From: Mycolicibacterium sp. CBMA 247
GTDB lineage: Bacteria > Actinomycetota > Actinomycetes > Mycobacteriales > Mycobacteriaceae
Length of the DNA stretch: 64,000 nucleotides
Direction: 5' to 3'
NCBI RefSeq assembly: GCF_009729095.1
Contig: NZ_VTGX01000005.1
Coordinates: forward strand, 434,001 to 498,000
Both the position numbers and the translations under genes were made by a program. The first letter of the stretch is position 1, and each line of letters starts with the position of its first letter. Under the pieces are notes generated by a model. It made no database searches. It saw nothing but the letters and a program-made list of their open reading frames with translations, and had not been told where the DNA came from. Below are positions 10,201 to 19,160 of this stretch, in pieces.

Positions 10201-12698
10201 TCGGTGAGCTGCTCGAGCGGGACCGGGTTGGTGCCGATGATTCGTTCTTCGACCTGGGCGGTCACTCGCTGCTGGCCACCAAACTGGTTGCCGCGGTTCG
10301 CGCCCGCTACGGTGTCGAACTCGGGGTGGCAGATGTGTTCGAGCACGCCACGGTGGCGGGCCTGGCGGCCCGGGTCGACGAGCTGCGGGCCTCTGGCGCA
10401 GGCGCGGGCCTGCCCGCGATCATCGCCACCGGCCACGACGGCCCGTCGCAGTTGTCGGCGGCCCAGCACCGGCAGTGGTTCCAGTTCCGCATCGACGGAC
10501 CCAACCCGGTCAACAACGTGCCCTTTGCCGCGCGATTGACCGGACCCTGTGACGTCGAGGCCCTTGCGGCGGCGGTCAGCGATGTGGTTGCCCGCCACGA
10601 GATCCTGCGCACCACCTATCGCGAAATCGACGGTGTGCCTTATCAGATGGTGAATCCGGCGGCCCCGGTGACGGTGCGCCGTGCCGATGGCGACGGCGAG
10701 GATTGGCTGCAGCGCGAACTCGACGTCGAGCGGCGGTACTGCTTCGACCTGGAAAACGACTGGCCAGTCCGGGCGGCGGTGCTGACCATCCCAGATTCGC
10801 ATGTGCTGTCGCTTGTGGTGCACCACATCGCCGCCGACCATTGGTCGGGCGCAGTGCTGTTCACCGATCTGCTGACCGCCTATCACGCCCGCCAGGCCGG
10901 ACAGGCACCGGAATGGGCACCGCTGCCGGTGCAGTACGCCGACTTCGCGGACTGGCAGGCCGAGCTGCTTTCGGGCGCCGACGAGCGCATCGATGATCAA
11001 CGCGTCTACTGGACAAGGCAACTGGCCGGGCTGTCGGGAGACCAGGACGTCGAGAACGGGCTGCAACCGGACTTCCCGCGGCCGCCGGCACCGACCGGTG
11101 AGGGCACGGCACTCGACTTCACCATCGATGCGACCGTCCGCGGAAAGCTCGTCGAACTCACCCGTGAACTCGGTGTCACCGAGTTCATGGTGCTGCAGGC
11201 CGCCGTCGCGATCGCGCTGCACAAGGCCGGGCAGGGCACCGATATCGCGCTGGGCACCCCGGTGGCCGGACGTACCGCGCCCGAGCTCGACGCGCTGATC
11301 GGGTTCTTCATCAACATCGTGGTGCTGCGCAACGACCTGTCCGGCAACCCGACACTGCGTGAGGTGCTGCGCCGCTCCCGCGACATGGCCGTGGCCGCCT
11401 ACCAGAATCAGGATCTGCCGTTCGACCGCGTCGTCGACGCGGTGAGCCCGGTGCGTTCGCTGTCGCGCAACCCGCTGTTCGGTGTGGTGGTGCACGTGCG
11501 CGAGGACCTGCCCGCCGATCAGGTCATCGATACCGGCGCGGACGGTGAGACCCTTTTCTCCGCACTGGAACCCACGTTCGAGGTGGCCCACGCCGATCTG
11601 TCGCTGAACTTCTTCGCGCAAGGAGGTGCCGGATCCGGTGCCGGCTACAAGGGCACCGTGATCTACCGCACCGAGCTCTACGAAGCCGCCACCGCGCGAC
11701 GCCTCGTCTCCTGGTTGCACCGCATCGTCGAGGCATTTGCCGGCGACGCCGACCAGACGGTGCGCGACATCGTGGTCATCGATGCGGCCGAGCGTGACCT
11801 GCTCGTCGAGGACTGGAGTCGCAAGGCGGTAGCGCCGGTCGGGTTGCCGCAGACCGAGGGCGCCACCCATGTCTACCTGCTCGACGAATGGCGGCAACCG
11901 GTGGCCGTCGGTGTAACCGGCGACGTGTACTACGCCGGTGGTGGGGTGGACGAAGCGGCCCGGACCGCCAGTGCGGTCGGCGCAGATCGCTTCGCGCCCA
12001 ATCCGTTCGGGGACGGGAAGCTGTATCGCACCGGAGATCGGGCCCGTTGGACCACCGACGGCCGGCTCGAGCCGATCACCACCGGTGAGCCGCGTCTGCA
12101 GGCCGCGCTGGAAACGCTCGACGGGGTGGCAGCCGCGGCGACCCGGCACTGGGAAGCCCGCGGCATCACGACGCTGGCCGGATACGTGGTGCTCGAGCCG
12201 GGAACGGGTGACACCGAAGCCTTCCTGGACACCGCCCGGGCCGCGCTGCCCGAGGAGTTCGGCGGTGCGGTGCTCACCGTGGTCGACGACATCGAACCCG
12301 CGGCGCTGATCCGCCCGCGGGTCACCGCGACGGCGCCGGCCGAGCCGCCGGCCAATCCCACCGAGCAGACGCTCGCGGCCATGTTGGTGGATCTGCTCGG
12401 CGTCAGCGACGTCAGCCGGTACGACGACTTCTTCACCCTCGGCGGCGACAGCATCCTGGCTGTCCAGCTCGCGGCACGGGCCAGGGATGCCGGCGTGGCC
12501 ATGACGGCACGGATGGTGTTCGAGTATCCAGGGCTGGCCGACCTGGCCGCTGCGATCGATGCGGCGGTCGCCGACGCTGACGCCTCCGATAGCTCTGCCG
12601 ACGTGCATCACGCCCCGATGTCCGCATCCGGCCTGTCACCCGACGAACTGGCTGCGCTGACCGCCGGATGGGGTCAGGACCAGGGGATCTCGACATGA
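7209..12698 (+). CDS. mbtE: MbtE, nonribosomal peptide synthetase for a lysine unit, with a vestigial second adenylation domain
   Basis: 1829-aa NRPS. Domain order by approximate residue: N-terminal helix with Arg-rich docking character (10-35), condensation domain (55-475, HHIAWDDG), complete adenylation domain (495-990; IYTSGSTGLPKG, NFYGPTE, FRIELGEV, HGKIDRRAL), carrier domain (FDLGGHSLLATKL, about 1015), second condensation-type domain (1083-1530) whose HHxxxDG motif reads HHIAADH, then an adenylation remnant (1548-1705) keeping only a DVYYAGGG/YRTGDRARW part, then a second carrier (FFTLGGDSILAVQL, about 1745). The remnant lacks the ATP loop and the A10 Lys. In mycobactin, MbtE loads the lysine before MbtF adds the terminal one. 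M. tuberculosis MbtE is shorter as I recall (about 1682). GTG 7209 overlaps mbtD; ATG 7218 is an alternative. Confidence 0.93.
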   Translation: MTDMVSADPAAPRTSDARLELMRRRLAERGLASASGESGQAAASTESSPVDPTVLSDGQRRMWFVQGFDPSGVLLNVCLSYRLDGVIDAERLRGALNAVGQRHPILRTTYHADENGEPTATVHDDLTPGWTVHDLSDKSERARTLRLEVLAQREFGTAFNLGSDSPLRITLIKIGPTEHVMLLVAHHIAWDDGSWRVFFTDLGRAYTGAQLPETPRATMSDSEHGAADLAYWREVLANPPEPLELPGPTGSVVPTGFRSQRSMVRLSAETVQRVSALARDTGSTPYMVLLAAFGALIHRYTHTDDFLVATPVLNRDTDETIGYYGNTVAMRLRPQGSVGFRELVAATRDTAIGAFSHQRVNLDRVVAELNPDRRHGAERMTRVSFGFREPDGGGFCPDGVTCERADLRGHFTQLPLGFMVELDAAGAVVEAEHLTEVMDAELAAQMLRHFAVLLDSALVEPDRPLSRLELFTVDDAEWVRAVSTGEQFDTPATTLTALVSEQAARTPDATAVVYEGRHYSYREINESANRLAHWLIEQGIGTEDRVAVLLEKSPELVITALGIVKAGAVYLPVDPSYPEDRLTYILEDSDPKTVLREPVASLEDYPATDPTDAERVRPLHPDNTAYLIYTSGSTGLPKGVPVPHRPIAEYFVWFGADYQVTGADRLLQVASQSFDVSIGEIFGMLAAGARLVIPKPGGLGDIGYLTDLLRSEGITSMHFVPSLLGLFLSLPGVNEWRTLQRVPIGGEALPGETADKFHATFDSLLHNFYGPTETVLNCTRYKVEGKQGARIVPIGTPKINTTIHLLDDALQPVPVGVIGEIYIGGTHVAHGYHHRRSLTAERFIADPFNPGGRMYRSGDLARRNADGDIEFVGRADEQVKIRGFRIELGEVAAAISVDPSVGQAVVVVSDLPSLGKSLVAYITPAADTERVEIDRIRARVTAALPEYMIPAAFVELAEIPITAHGKIDRRALPEPQIQSATEFRAPDTDTEYEVVALFGELLERDRVGADDSFFDLGGHSLLATKLVAAVRARYGVELGVADVFEHATVAGLAARVDELRASGAGAGLPAIIATGHDGPSQLSAAQHRQWFQFRIDGPNPVNNVPFAARLTGPCDVEALAAAVSDVVARHEILRTTYREIDGVPYQMVNPAAPVTVRRADGDGEDWLQRELDVERRYCFDLENDWPVRAAVLTIPDSHVLSLVVHHIAADHWSGAVLFTDLLTAYHARQAGQAPEWAPLPVQYADFADWQAELLSGADERIDDQRVYWTRQLAGLSGDQDVENGLQPDFPRPPAPTGEGTALDFTIDATVRGKLVELTRELGVTEFMVLQAAVAIALHKAGQGTDIALGTPVAGRTAPELDALIGFFINIVVLRNDLSGNPTLREVLRRSRDMAVAAYQNQDLPFDRVVDAVSPVRSLSRNPLFGVVVHVREDLPADQVIDTGADGETLFSALEPTFEVAHADLSLNFFAQGGAGSGAGYKGTVIYRTELYEAATARRLVSWLHRIVEAFAGDADQTVRDIVVIDAAERDLLVEDWSRKAVAPVGLPQTEGATHVYLLDEWRQPVAVGVTGDVYYAGGGVDEAARTASAVGADRFAPNPFGDGKLYRTGDRARWTTDGRLEPITTGEPRLQAALETLDGVAAAATRHWEARGITTLAGYVVLEPGTGDTEAFLDTARAALPEEFGGAVLTVVDDIEPAALIRPRVTATAPAEPPANPTEQTLAAMLVDLLGVSDVSRYDDFFTLGGDSILAVQLAARARDAGVAMTARMVFEYPGLADLAAAIDAAVADADASDSSADVHHAPMSASGLSPDELAALTAGWGQDQGIST

Positions 12699-15600
12699 CC
12701 ACAACCGAAACGCCGCCTGGCGTCGAGGACGTCCTGGCGCTGAGCCCGCTGCAACAGGGGCTGTACTCGCTGGCCGGGCTGACCGAAGGTGACGACCGGG
12801 CCGACCCGTATGTCATCGCGATGGCGGCCGACATCGACGGGGCGCTGGATGCCGGGCTGCTGCGAGCCTGTGCCGAGGCGATGCTGGCGCGTCATCCGAA
12901 CCTGCGGGCCAGCTTCTTTCAGGGAAACCTGAGCCGCCCGGTGGCGGTGGTCCCGTCGGCCATCGAATTGCCCTGGCGGCAGGTACCGGCCGATGACGAG
13001 CAGGCGACCACGCTGGAATCCGAGGAACGCGCCCGGCGCTTCGATCTCGGCCGTGGGCCGCTGATCCGGTTCCTGCTCATCGAAAAGCCCGGACTGCGTT
13101 GGCGTCTGGTGGTGACGTCCCACCACATCGCGATCGACGGATGGTCGCTCCCGGTCTTCGTCGGCGAACTGATCGCGCTGTACGGGGCCAAAGGTGACGT
13201 GGCCGCGCTGCCGTCGGCGGTGCGCCCGTATCGCGACTACATCGGCTGGCTGGCCGGGCGCGATCAGGGGGCCAGCCGCGCACGGTGGCAGGGACACCTG
13301 TACGGGATGGATGCACCCACGCTGTTGTCCCCGGTGCTGGCCGGACGGGAGACCCAGCCGGGTTTGCCCGCACGCACCGAGGTGACCCTCGACGAGCAGC
13401 AGTCCGCCGCGATCTTCGAGGCTGCCCGGCGCCGAGGCGTCACGGTCAACACGCTGTTCCAGATGGCATGGGCGACAATACTTTCGGTCTTCACCGACCG
13501 CACCGATGTGGTGTACGGCGTCACGGTGTCGGGCCGCCCGGACGAGCTGGCCGGGGTGGAGTCGATGGTCGGCCTGTTCATCAACACCGTGCCGCTACGG
13601 GTTCGGGTCGACCCCAGACTGCCCGTTGGGAGCCAGTGCCTGGCTTTGCAGCGCGAGGCCGCTGAACTGCGCGAGCACAGCTACCTCAGCCACACCGAGT
13701 TGCGTTCGCTCGGCGGCATCGGCGAGCTGTACGACACGTTGCTGGTGTACGAGAACTTCCCGCCCGGCGGGCTGGTCGGCAGCGACGAGTTCGATCTGGG
13801 CGGGGCTGTGCTGCGGCCCTCGGCTCTGGAAAGCCTGTCGCACTTCCCGGTCACCATCGCCGCACACCCCACCCACGGCCGACTCACGGTGCTGGTTGAA
13901 ACCCTCGACGGGGCACTGGGAATACTCGACCCGAAGGTCCTGGGCCTGCGGGTGCTGGCCGTCGTCCAGCGGCTGCTGCACTGCTGGGACCGTCCGCTGC
14001 GCGAGGTCACCGTCACGCTCGACGACGAGCCGCAACCTGCCGGCGCGCCGGCGGCGGCCGAGCGGGACGCAGGCTTTCCCACCGGCTTCCACACCGCCTT
14101 CAGCGAGACCGCCGCCGTCCGGCTCGGTTCGGTGGCATTGAGCTGGGACGGGGGAGAGCTCAGCTATCGCGAACTCGATCATGCTGCCGATCGGCTGGCC
14201 GCCGGGCTGATCCGCTGCGGCGTCGGTGACGAGACTCCGGTGCCGATCCGATTGCGCCGCGGGCCCGACTACGTGGTGGCGATGCTCGCGGTGCTCAAGG
14301 CGGGCGCGATGATCGTGCCGCTGGACCCGGCCATGCCGGACGAGCGGGTGGCCGAGATCGTGCGCCAGATCGGCGCGGGCCGGCCCGCGCCGATCCTCGT
14401 CGACGAGGCGCTGCTGGCGTCCGTCGAAGCCGAGCCCGACGCCGACTACGCGCCGGCGCCGGTGCAGCCGGGGCGGGGCGCCTACATCGTGTTCACCTCG
14501 GGAACCACCGGAAAACCCAAGGGCGTCATCGGAACCCATCAGGCGCTGCTGGCCTACGCCGCCGACCATGCCCGCCAGGTACTGCGTCCGGCTGCCAAAC
14601 GGCTCGGCCGTCCGTTGCGGGTCGCCCACGCGTGGTCGTTCACGTTCGACGCGGCGTGGCAGCCGTTGGCGGCACTGCTCGACGGGCACACCGTGCACAT
14701 CGTCGGAGACCAGGTGCAGCGTGACGCCGAGGCTCTGGTGGAGACCATCGGCCGCTTCGCGATCGACATGATCGACACCACGCCGTCGATGTTCGCCTCG
14801 CTGCGGGCCGCCGGCCTGCTCACCCAGGTGCCGTTGGCGGTGCTCGCGCTCGGCGGCGAGGCCATCGACACCGCCACCTGGCAAGCGATCCAGGCGGAGT
14901 GTGAGCGCACCTGGATGTCGGCGCACAACTGCTACGGCCCGACCGAGACCACGGTGGAAGCCGTTGTCGCGACGATCGCCGACCACCCGCAGCCATGCAT
15001 CGGTCGCCCCACGGAGTCGACCGCGGCCTACGTGCTGGACGGCTGGCTGCGCCCGGTCCCGGACGGGGTGTACGGCGAATTGTATTTGGCCGGTGGCCAA
15101 TTGACCCGCGGCTACCTCGGCAGGCCGGGGGAGACGGCCGGGCGATTCGTCGCCGATCCGTTCACGCCGGGTGCCCGGATGTACCGCACCGGTGACGTGG
15201 TGCGCCGGAATCCGGAATCGAGCGCCATAGAATTTCTCGGCCGAAGCGACGACCAGGTCAAGATCCGTGGCTTCCGGGTGGAACCCGGAGAGGTGGCCGC
15301 GACGCTGCACGCTCATCCGGAGGTTCGGCATACCCACGTGGTGGTACGGCAGCACCGCAGCGGGCCCCGCCTGATCGCGTACGTGGTGACCAAAACCCCG
15401 GTTACCGAACTGCGCGGCATGCTGACCGCCACCCTGCCAAGGCATCTGGTGCCACACCACATCGTCGTCGTCGACGAGATTCCCCTGACCACCAACGGCA
15501 AGGTTGACGATGCCGCGCTGGCGGCGTTGGGCACCGGCGGACGGGCCGAGGGCGCCGAGCATCCTGCCACCGAGACGGAGCGGGTGCTCGCGCAGGTGCT

Positions 15601-17134
15601 GGCCGAAGTGCTGGGGACACCTGACGGCGCGGCAGTGGACGTCACCGCGGACTTCCTCGATCTCGGGCTGGACAGCATTGTCGCGTTGTCGGTGGTGCAG
15701 GCCGTGCGGCGGCGCGGGGTGGCGTTGCGGGCCCGGTTGATGCTGGACTGCGCGACCGTTCGTGAACTCGGGACCGCGATCGATTCCGATGCGGCCGCCG
15801 TTGAGCGCGCCGAAGAGGCGGCCGACGAAGCAGCACCCGAAACAAGCCCGATCCCGTTGCTGCCCAACGGGCGGTGGCTCTACCAGTACGGTGACCCGCG
15901 CCGGATCGCACAGACCGAGGTGTTCCGGCTGCCCGCCGCGATCACCGGTCAGCAGCTGGAAACCCTGCTGCACAACGTGATCGACGGGCACGAGGTCCTG
16001 CGCACCCGGTTGGACCGCGAGTCCCTGACCCTGGTCGCACACCCACCTCGCGAGGTGCTCTCGGAAGCAACGGCTTCCGGTGACATCAAAGCCGCGGTGG
16101 CCGAGCAGGCCGATCTCTCGGTGCAACGCATGGATCCGCAGAACGGGTCGATGCTCGACGCCGTCTGGTTGCACCACCCGCAGGTGGGCGGCGGGCTGCT
16201 GATCCTCACCGCCCACGTGCTCGCATTCGACCCGGCATCGTGGCGGATCGTGGTCGGAGAGCTCGAGAATGCCTGGCATGCGCTGGCTTCCGGGCGGACC
16301 CCGATGCCGGTGCGGGAGCACACCTCGCTGCGGCAGTGGTCACGGCTGCTGTCCGAGCGCGCGGCCAAGCTCGACACCTGCGAATTCTGGGCACGGCAAT
16401 TCGACGGGGATGACCCGGACATTGGCGCCAGGCGGATCGATCCTGCCGTCGACCGGATGGCCGATGTGGCGATCGAGATGGCGTTCGCCGAACCCGACGT
16501 GACGGCCCGGCTGTTGACCGGCGCGGTCCCGGTGACCGAGGTCCTGGCCGCGGCAACCGCTCGCGCCCTGACCAATTGGCGTCGCCACCGCGGCCAGCCG
16601 ACTCCGCCGCCGCTGCTGGCGCTGGAAACCCACGGTCGGTCGGATGCGGTCGTGTCAGAGCACGACGAGGTCGACACCGGCGACACCGCCGGGCTGCTCA
16701 GCATGATCTATCCGCTGCGGCTGACCGCCGACGACGCCCGTGGTGTCGTGGCGCAAGTGGCCGCGATCCCGGGTGACGCCATCGACTACGGGCTGCTGCG
16801 CTACCTGCGCGAGGACACCGCCGAACGGCTCGGCTCCCGTCTGGATCCGCAGATACTGCTCAACTACCTGGGCCGCATCGAACTCGACGCAGCCGACCAC
16901 GCCCTGCTGCAGGACCGGTCGCTGCAGACCGGGATGACCCGGGTTCCCGAACCGAATGTCGCTGTGCGCCACGAACTGACGATCATGGCCGCGGTGATCG
17001 ACCGCGACGGGTCAGCCGTGCTCGGCACCCAATGGCGGACCCTGCCCGACATTCTGTCCGCCGACGAGATCGCCACCCTGCAGGCGATGTGGCAGGACGC
17101 ATTGCAAGAGGTGTTGCAAGAGGAGACAGCATGA
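12695..17134 (+). CDS. mbtF: MbtF, terminal nonribosomal peptide synthetase for lysine
   Basis: 1479-aa NRPS (M. tuberculosis about 1461). Order: condensation domain (SHHIAIDGWS at about 143), adenylation domain (487-955; VFTSGTTGKPKG, NCYGPTETT, FLGRSDDQVKIRGFRVEPGE, TTNGKVDDAAL), carrier (FLDLGLDSIVALSVV at about 990), and a C-terminal domain (1052-1475) that resembles an epimerization/condensation fold: AHVLAFDPASWRIVVGEL, LETHGR, YGLLRYL, ILLNYLGRIE. The first His of HHxxxDG is Ala and the Gly is Pro, so normal epimerase chemistry is doubtful. MbtF adds the last lysine, which becomes the cyclic hydroxamate. ATG 12695 overlaps the mbtE stop (ATGA) with AGGGG upstream, preferred over ATG 12668. 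Confidence 0.94.
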   Translation: MTTTETPPGVEDVLALSPLQQGLYSLAGLTEGDDRADPYVIAMAADIDGALDAGLLRACAEAMLARHPNLRASFFQGNLSRPVAVVPSAIELPWRQVPADDEQATTLESEERARRFDLGRGPLIRFLLIEKPGLRWRLVVTSHHIAIDGWSLPVFVGELIALYGAKGDVAALPSAVRPYRDYIGWLAGRDQGASRARWQGHLYGMDAPTLLSPVLAGRETQPGLPARTEVTLDEQQSAAIFEAARRRGVTVNTLFQMAWATILSVFTDRTDVVYGVTVSGRPDELAGVESMVGLFINTVPLRVRVDPRLPVGSQCLALQREAAELREHSYLSHTELRSLGGIGELYDTLLVYENFPPGGLVGSDEFDLGGAVLRPSALESLSHFPVTIAAHPTHGRLTVLVETLDGALGILDPKVLGLRVLAVVQRLLHCWDRPLREVTVTLDDEPQPAGAPAAAERDAGFPTGFHTAFSETAAVRLGSVALSWDGGELSYRELDHAADRLAAGLIRCGVGDETPVPIRLRRGPDYVVAMLAVLKAGAMIVPLDPAMPDERVAEIVRQIGAGRPAPILVDEALLASVEAEPDADYAPAPVQPGRGAYIVFTSGTTGKPKGVIGTHQALLAYAADHARQVLRPAAKRLGRPLRVAHAWSFTFDAAWQPLAALLDGHTVHIVGDQVQRDAEALVETIGRFAIDMIDTTPSMFASLRAAGLLTQVPLAVLALGGEAIDTATWQAIQAECERTWMSAHNCYGPTETTVEAVVATIADHPQPCIGRPTESTAAYVLDGWLRPVPDGVYGELYLAGGQLTRGYLGRPGETAGRFVADPFTPGARMYRTGDVVRRNPESSAIEFLGRSDDQVKIRGFRVEPGEVAATLHAHPEVRHTHVVVRQHRSGPRLIAYVVTKTPVTELRGMLTATLPRHLVPHHIVVVDEIPLTTNGKVDDAALAALGTGGRAEGAEHPATETERVLAQVLAEVLGTPDGAAVDVTADFLDLGLDSIVALSVVQAVRRRGVALRARLMLDCATVRELGTAIDSDAAAVERAEEAADEAAPETSPIPLLPNGRWLYQYGDPRRIAQTEVFRLPAAITGQQLETLLHNVIDGHEVLRTRLDRESLTLVAHPPREVLSEATASGDIKAAVAEQADLSVQRMDPQNGSMLDAVWLHHPQVGGGLLILTAHVLAFDPASWRIVVGELENAWHALASGRTPMPVREHTSLRQWSRLLSERAAKLDTCEFWARQFDGDDPDIGARRIDPAVDRMADVAIEMAFAEPDVTARLLTGAVPVTEVLAAATARALTNWRRHRGQPTPPPLLALETHGRSDAVVSEHDEVDTGDTAGLLSMIYPLRLTADDARGVVAQVAAIPGDAIDYGLLRYLREDTAERLGSRLDPQILLNYLGRIELDAADHALLQDRSLQTGMTRVPEPNVAVRHELTIMAAVIDRDGSAVLGTQWRTLPDILSADEIATLQAMWQDALQEVLQEETA

Positions 17135-18432
17135 GTGCCCCATCCACCCCCACCCTGGCCGTCATCGGTGCCGGACCCAAGGCGATCGCGGTGGCCGCCA
17201 AGGCCGCCGAGTTGCGGGCGATGGGTGTACCCGCCCCCGAGGTCGTCGTCGTCGAACGTGCCGGGGTGGCCGCCAACTGGCAGGCCGTCGGCGGTTGGAC
17301 CGACGGTAACCACCGCCTCGGCACCGGCCCCGAGAAGGACGTCGGCTTTCCCTACCGTTCGTCTCTGGTGTCGCGGCGCAACGCCCAACTCGACGAGCGG
17401 ATGACCCGGCACAGTTGGCAGGCCTACCTGATCGCCACCGGCGGATTCGCCGAATGGGTGGACCGGGGCCGGCCGGCACCGACCCACAAGCGCTGGAGTC
17501 AATATCTGGGCTGGGTGGCCGATGGTATCGGGATGAACGTGGTTTCCGGTGAGGTGGAACGCATTTCGGTGGATGTCGACGCCCACCGGTGGGTCGTGCG
17601 CACCGCCGAGGACACCGTCTGTGCCGACGGGCTGATGGTCACCGGACCCGGTCAGGCCGAGCGGTCGGTGTTACCGGGCAATCCCCGGGTGATGTCGATC
17701 GCGCAGTTCTGGCATCAGGCCGGCAAGCACGAGCTGATCACCGCCGAACGGGTGGCGGTGATCGGGGGTGGTGAGACCGCCGCGTCGATGCTCAACGAGC
17801 TGTTCCGCCATCGGGTTTCGACGATCACCGTGATCTCGCCGACGGTCACCCTGTTCACCCGCGGCGAAGGTTTCTTCGAGAACACCCTGTTCTCCGATCC
17901 GACGGGATGGACCGGGCTGACTCTTGACGAGCGCCGGGATGCCCTGGCCCGCACCGATCGAGGCGTGTTCTCGGCACGGGTGCAGGATGCGCTGCTGGCC
18001 GACGACCGGATCCGTCATCTGCGCGGTCGGGTCGCGCACGCGGTGGCCCGCGACGAGCGGATCCGGTTGACGCTGTCGACCAATACCGGTGGTGAAGCGG
18101 TAGAGACGGTGCACGGATTCGACCTGGTGATCGACGGGTCCGGCGCCGACGCGCTGTGGTTCGCCCCACTGTTCAGCCAGGACGCCTTGGACCTGCTCGA
18201 GCTGGGCCTCGGCAGTCCGCTGACCGGTGATTCGCTGCAGGAGCACATCGGCCACGATCTCGCCCTGAACGATGTCTTTCCCAAGTTGTTCCTGCCGGGG
18301 CTCGCCGGGCTCACCCAGGGGCTGGGCTTCCCGAACCTGAGTTGTCTTGGCCTGTTGTCCGACCGGGTGCTGGGTGCGAACCTGGTCCATCCCTCGATGA
18401 GGAGACTCGATGAGTTCCAATCCGTTCGATGA
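17131..18432 (+). CDS. mbtG: MbtG, lysine N6-monooxygenase
   Basis: Flavin-dependent N-hydroxylase that makes the hydroxamate groups which bind Fe3+ in mycobactin. 433 aa, close to the M. tuberculosis length (431). FAD site AVIGAGPKAIAVAAKA at residues 10-25 and NADPH site VAVIGGGETAASML at about 207-220, the layout of the SidA/IucD/PvdA family. The start overlaps the mbtF stop by 4 bp (ATGA) and the end overlaps mbtH by 23 bp, so it belongs to the same coupled operon. Confidence 0.95.
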   Translation: MSAPSTPTLAVIGAGPKAIAVAAKAAELRAMGVPAPEVVVVERAGVAANWQAVGGWTDGNHRLGTGPEKDVGFPYRSSLVSRRNAQLDERMTRHSWQAYLIATGGFAEWVDRGRPAPTHKRWSQYLGWVADGIGMNVVSGEVERISVDVDAHRWVVRTAEDTVCADGLMVTGPGQAERSVLPGNPRVMSIAQFWHQAGKHELITAERVAVIGGGETAASMLNELFRHRVSTITVISPTVTLFTRGEGFFENTLFSDPTGWTGLTLDERRDALARTDRGVFSARVQDALLADDRIRHLRGRVAHAVARDERIRLTLSTNTGGEAVETVHGFDLVIDGSGADALWFAPLFSQDALDLLELGLGSPLTGDSLQEHIGHDLALNDVFPKLFLPGLAGLTQGLGFPNLSCLGLLSDRVLGANLVHPSMRRLDEFQSVR

Positions 18433-18622
18433 CGAGAACGGCACGTTCTACGTGCTGGTCAACAATGAGGACCAGCACAGCCTGTGGCCGGTGTTCGCCG
18501 ATGTGCCCGCCGGCTGGCGGGTGGTCTTCGGGGAGAGCAGCCGGGCCGAGTGCCTGAGCTACGTCGAGCAGAACTGGACCGACCTGCGGCCCAGGAGCCT
18601 GCGCGAGGTGATGAGCAACTGA
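18410..18622 (+). CDS. mbtH: MbtH, NRPS adenylation-domain chaperone
   Basis: 70-aa founding-type MbtH-like protein. It carries the family pattern: FYVLVNNEDQHSLWPVF, PAGW, and WTDLRPRSL. MbtH proteins bind adenylation domains (here MbtB, MbtE, MbtF) and support their folding or activity in the cytoplasm. It is the last gene of the mbt operon; the next gene is on the other strand and its 3' end is 17 bp away. Confidence 0.96.
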   Translation: MSSNPFDDENGTFYVLVNNEDQHSLWPVFADVPAGWRVVFGESSRAECLSYVEQNWTDLRPRSLREVMSN

Positions 18623-18639
18623 CGCGGCGCAAGGCCGGG

Positions 18640-18954
18640 TCAGGCCGGGTTGGGGGCGAGCGCGTCCATGTCGAACAGCCGGGCATGCAGGATGGTGCGG
18701 TTACGCAGGGCCGCGCGCACCGCGCGATGTAGGCCGTCCTCGAGATAGATGTCGCCGCGCCACCGCACGGCGTGCGGGAACAGGTCGCCGTAGAACGTCG
18801 AGTCCTCGGACAGCAGTCGGTCCAGGGCGAGCACCGTGGTGGTGGTGACCAGCTCATCGAGGCGCAGCTGCCGCGGCGGGATGCGCGACCAATCCCGGTA
18901 GGAGAGCCCGTGCTCCGGGTACGGTTTGCCCTCCTGGACGCCTTTGAAGATCAT
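18640..18954 (-). CDS. Conserved mycobacterial protein of unknown function (Rv2375-like)
   Basis: 104 aa, soluble, no signal peptide or membrane segment. The first residues MIFKGVQEGKPYPEHG and the segments RIPPRQLRLDEL and YLEDGLHRAVRAALRN match my memory of M. tuberculosis Rv2375 (about 105 aa), which sits at the same place between mbtH and hrcA. The only functional hint is its conservation. It converges on mbtH and diverges from hrcA across about 200 bp. Confidence 0.88.
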   Translation of the reverse strand: MIFKGVQEGKPYPEHGLSYRDWSRIPPRQLRLDELVTTTTVLALDRLLSEDSTFYGDLFPHAVRWRGDIYLEDGLHRAVRAALRNRTILHARLFDMDALAPNPA

Positions 18955-19160
18955 CGCCGGCCCGCCTCCGTCGCAGCTTTGCGCGATGTTGCCATCGGCA
19001 TAGTTGCCTAGGCTAATACCCGCGCAGGCGACTGCCTGGAGCCGGTGCTGCTGGGCGTGACCGTCCGAGGGGTAACTGCATCGTCGGGAAACCTGCTGAT
19101 GATCGGTAAAATGAACCGAGCAAGATGGACATATCGCTGCTGCGAAGGGTAGGTGAACTG

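Noticed and set aside
8919..12611. 1230-codon open frame antisense to mbtE
   Set aside because: Long antisense frames are common opposite high-GC genes. This one is His/Arg/Gln-rich, has no recognisable domain, and mbtE carries complete NRPS motifs on the other strand.
13595..16321. 908-codon open frame antisense to mbtF
   Set aside because: Same reasoning: compositional shadow of a confirmed NRPS gene with no family motif.
19009..19016. IdeR-like TAGGCTAA upstream of hrcA
   Set aside because: Only the central eight bases match; the flanks agree with the IdeR consensus at very few positions, and neither neighbour is an iron gene.
18955..19160. Possible CIRCE operator upstream of hrcA
   Set aside because: No TTAGCACTC-N9-GAGTGCTAA-like inverted repeat is present, so I do not annotate HrcA autoregulation here.
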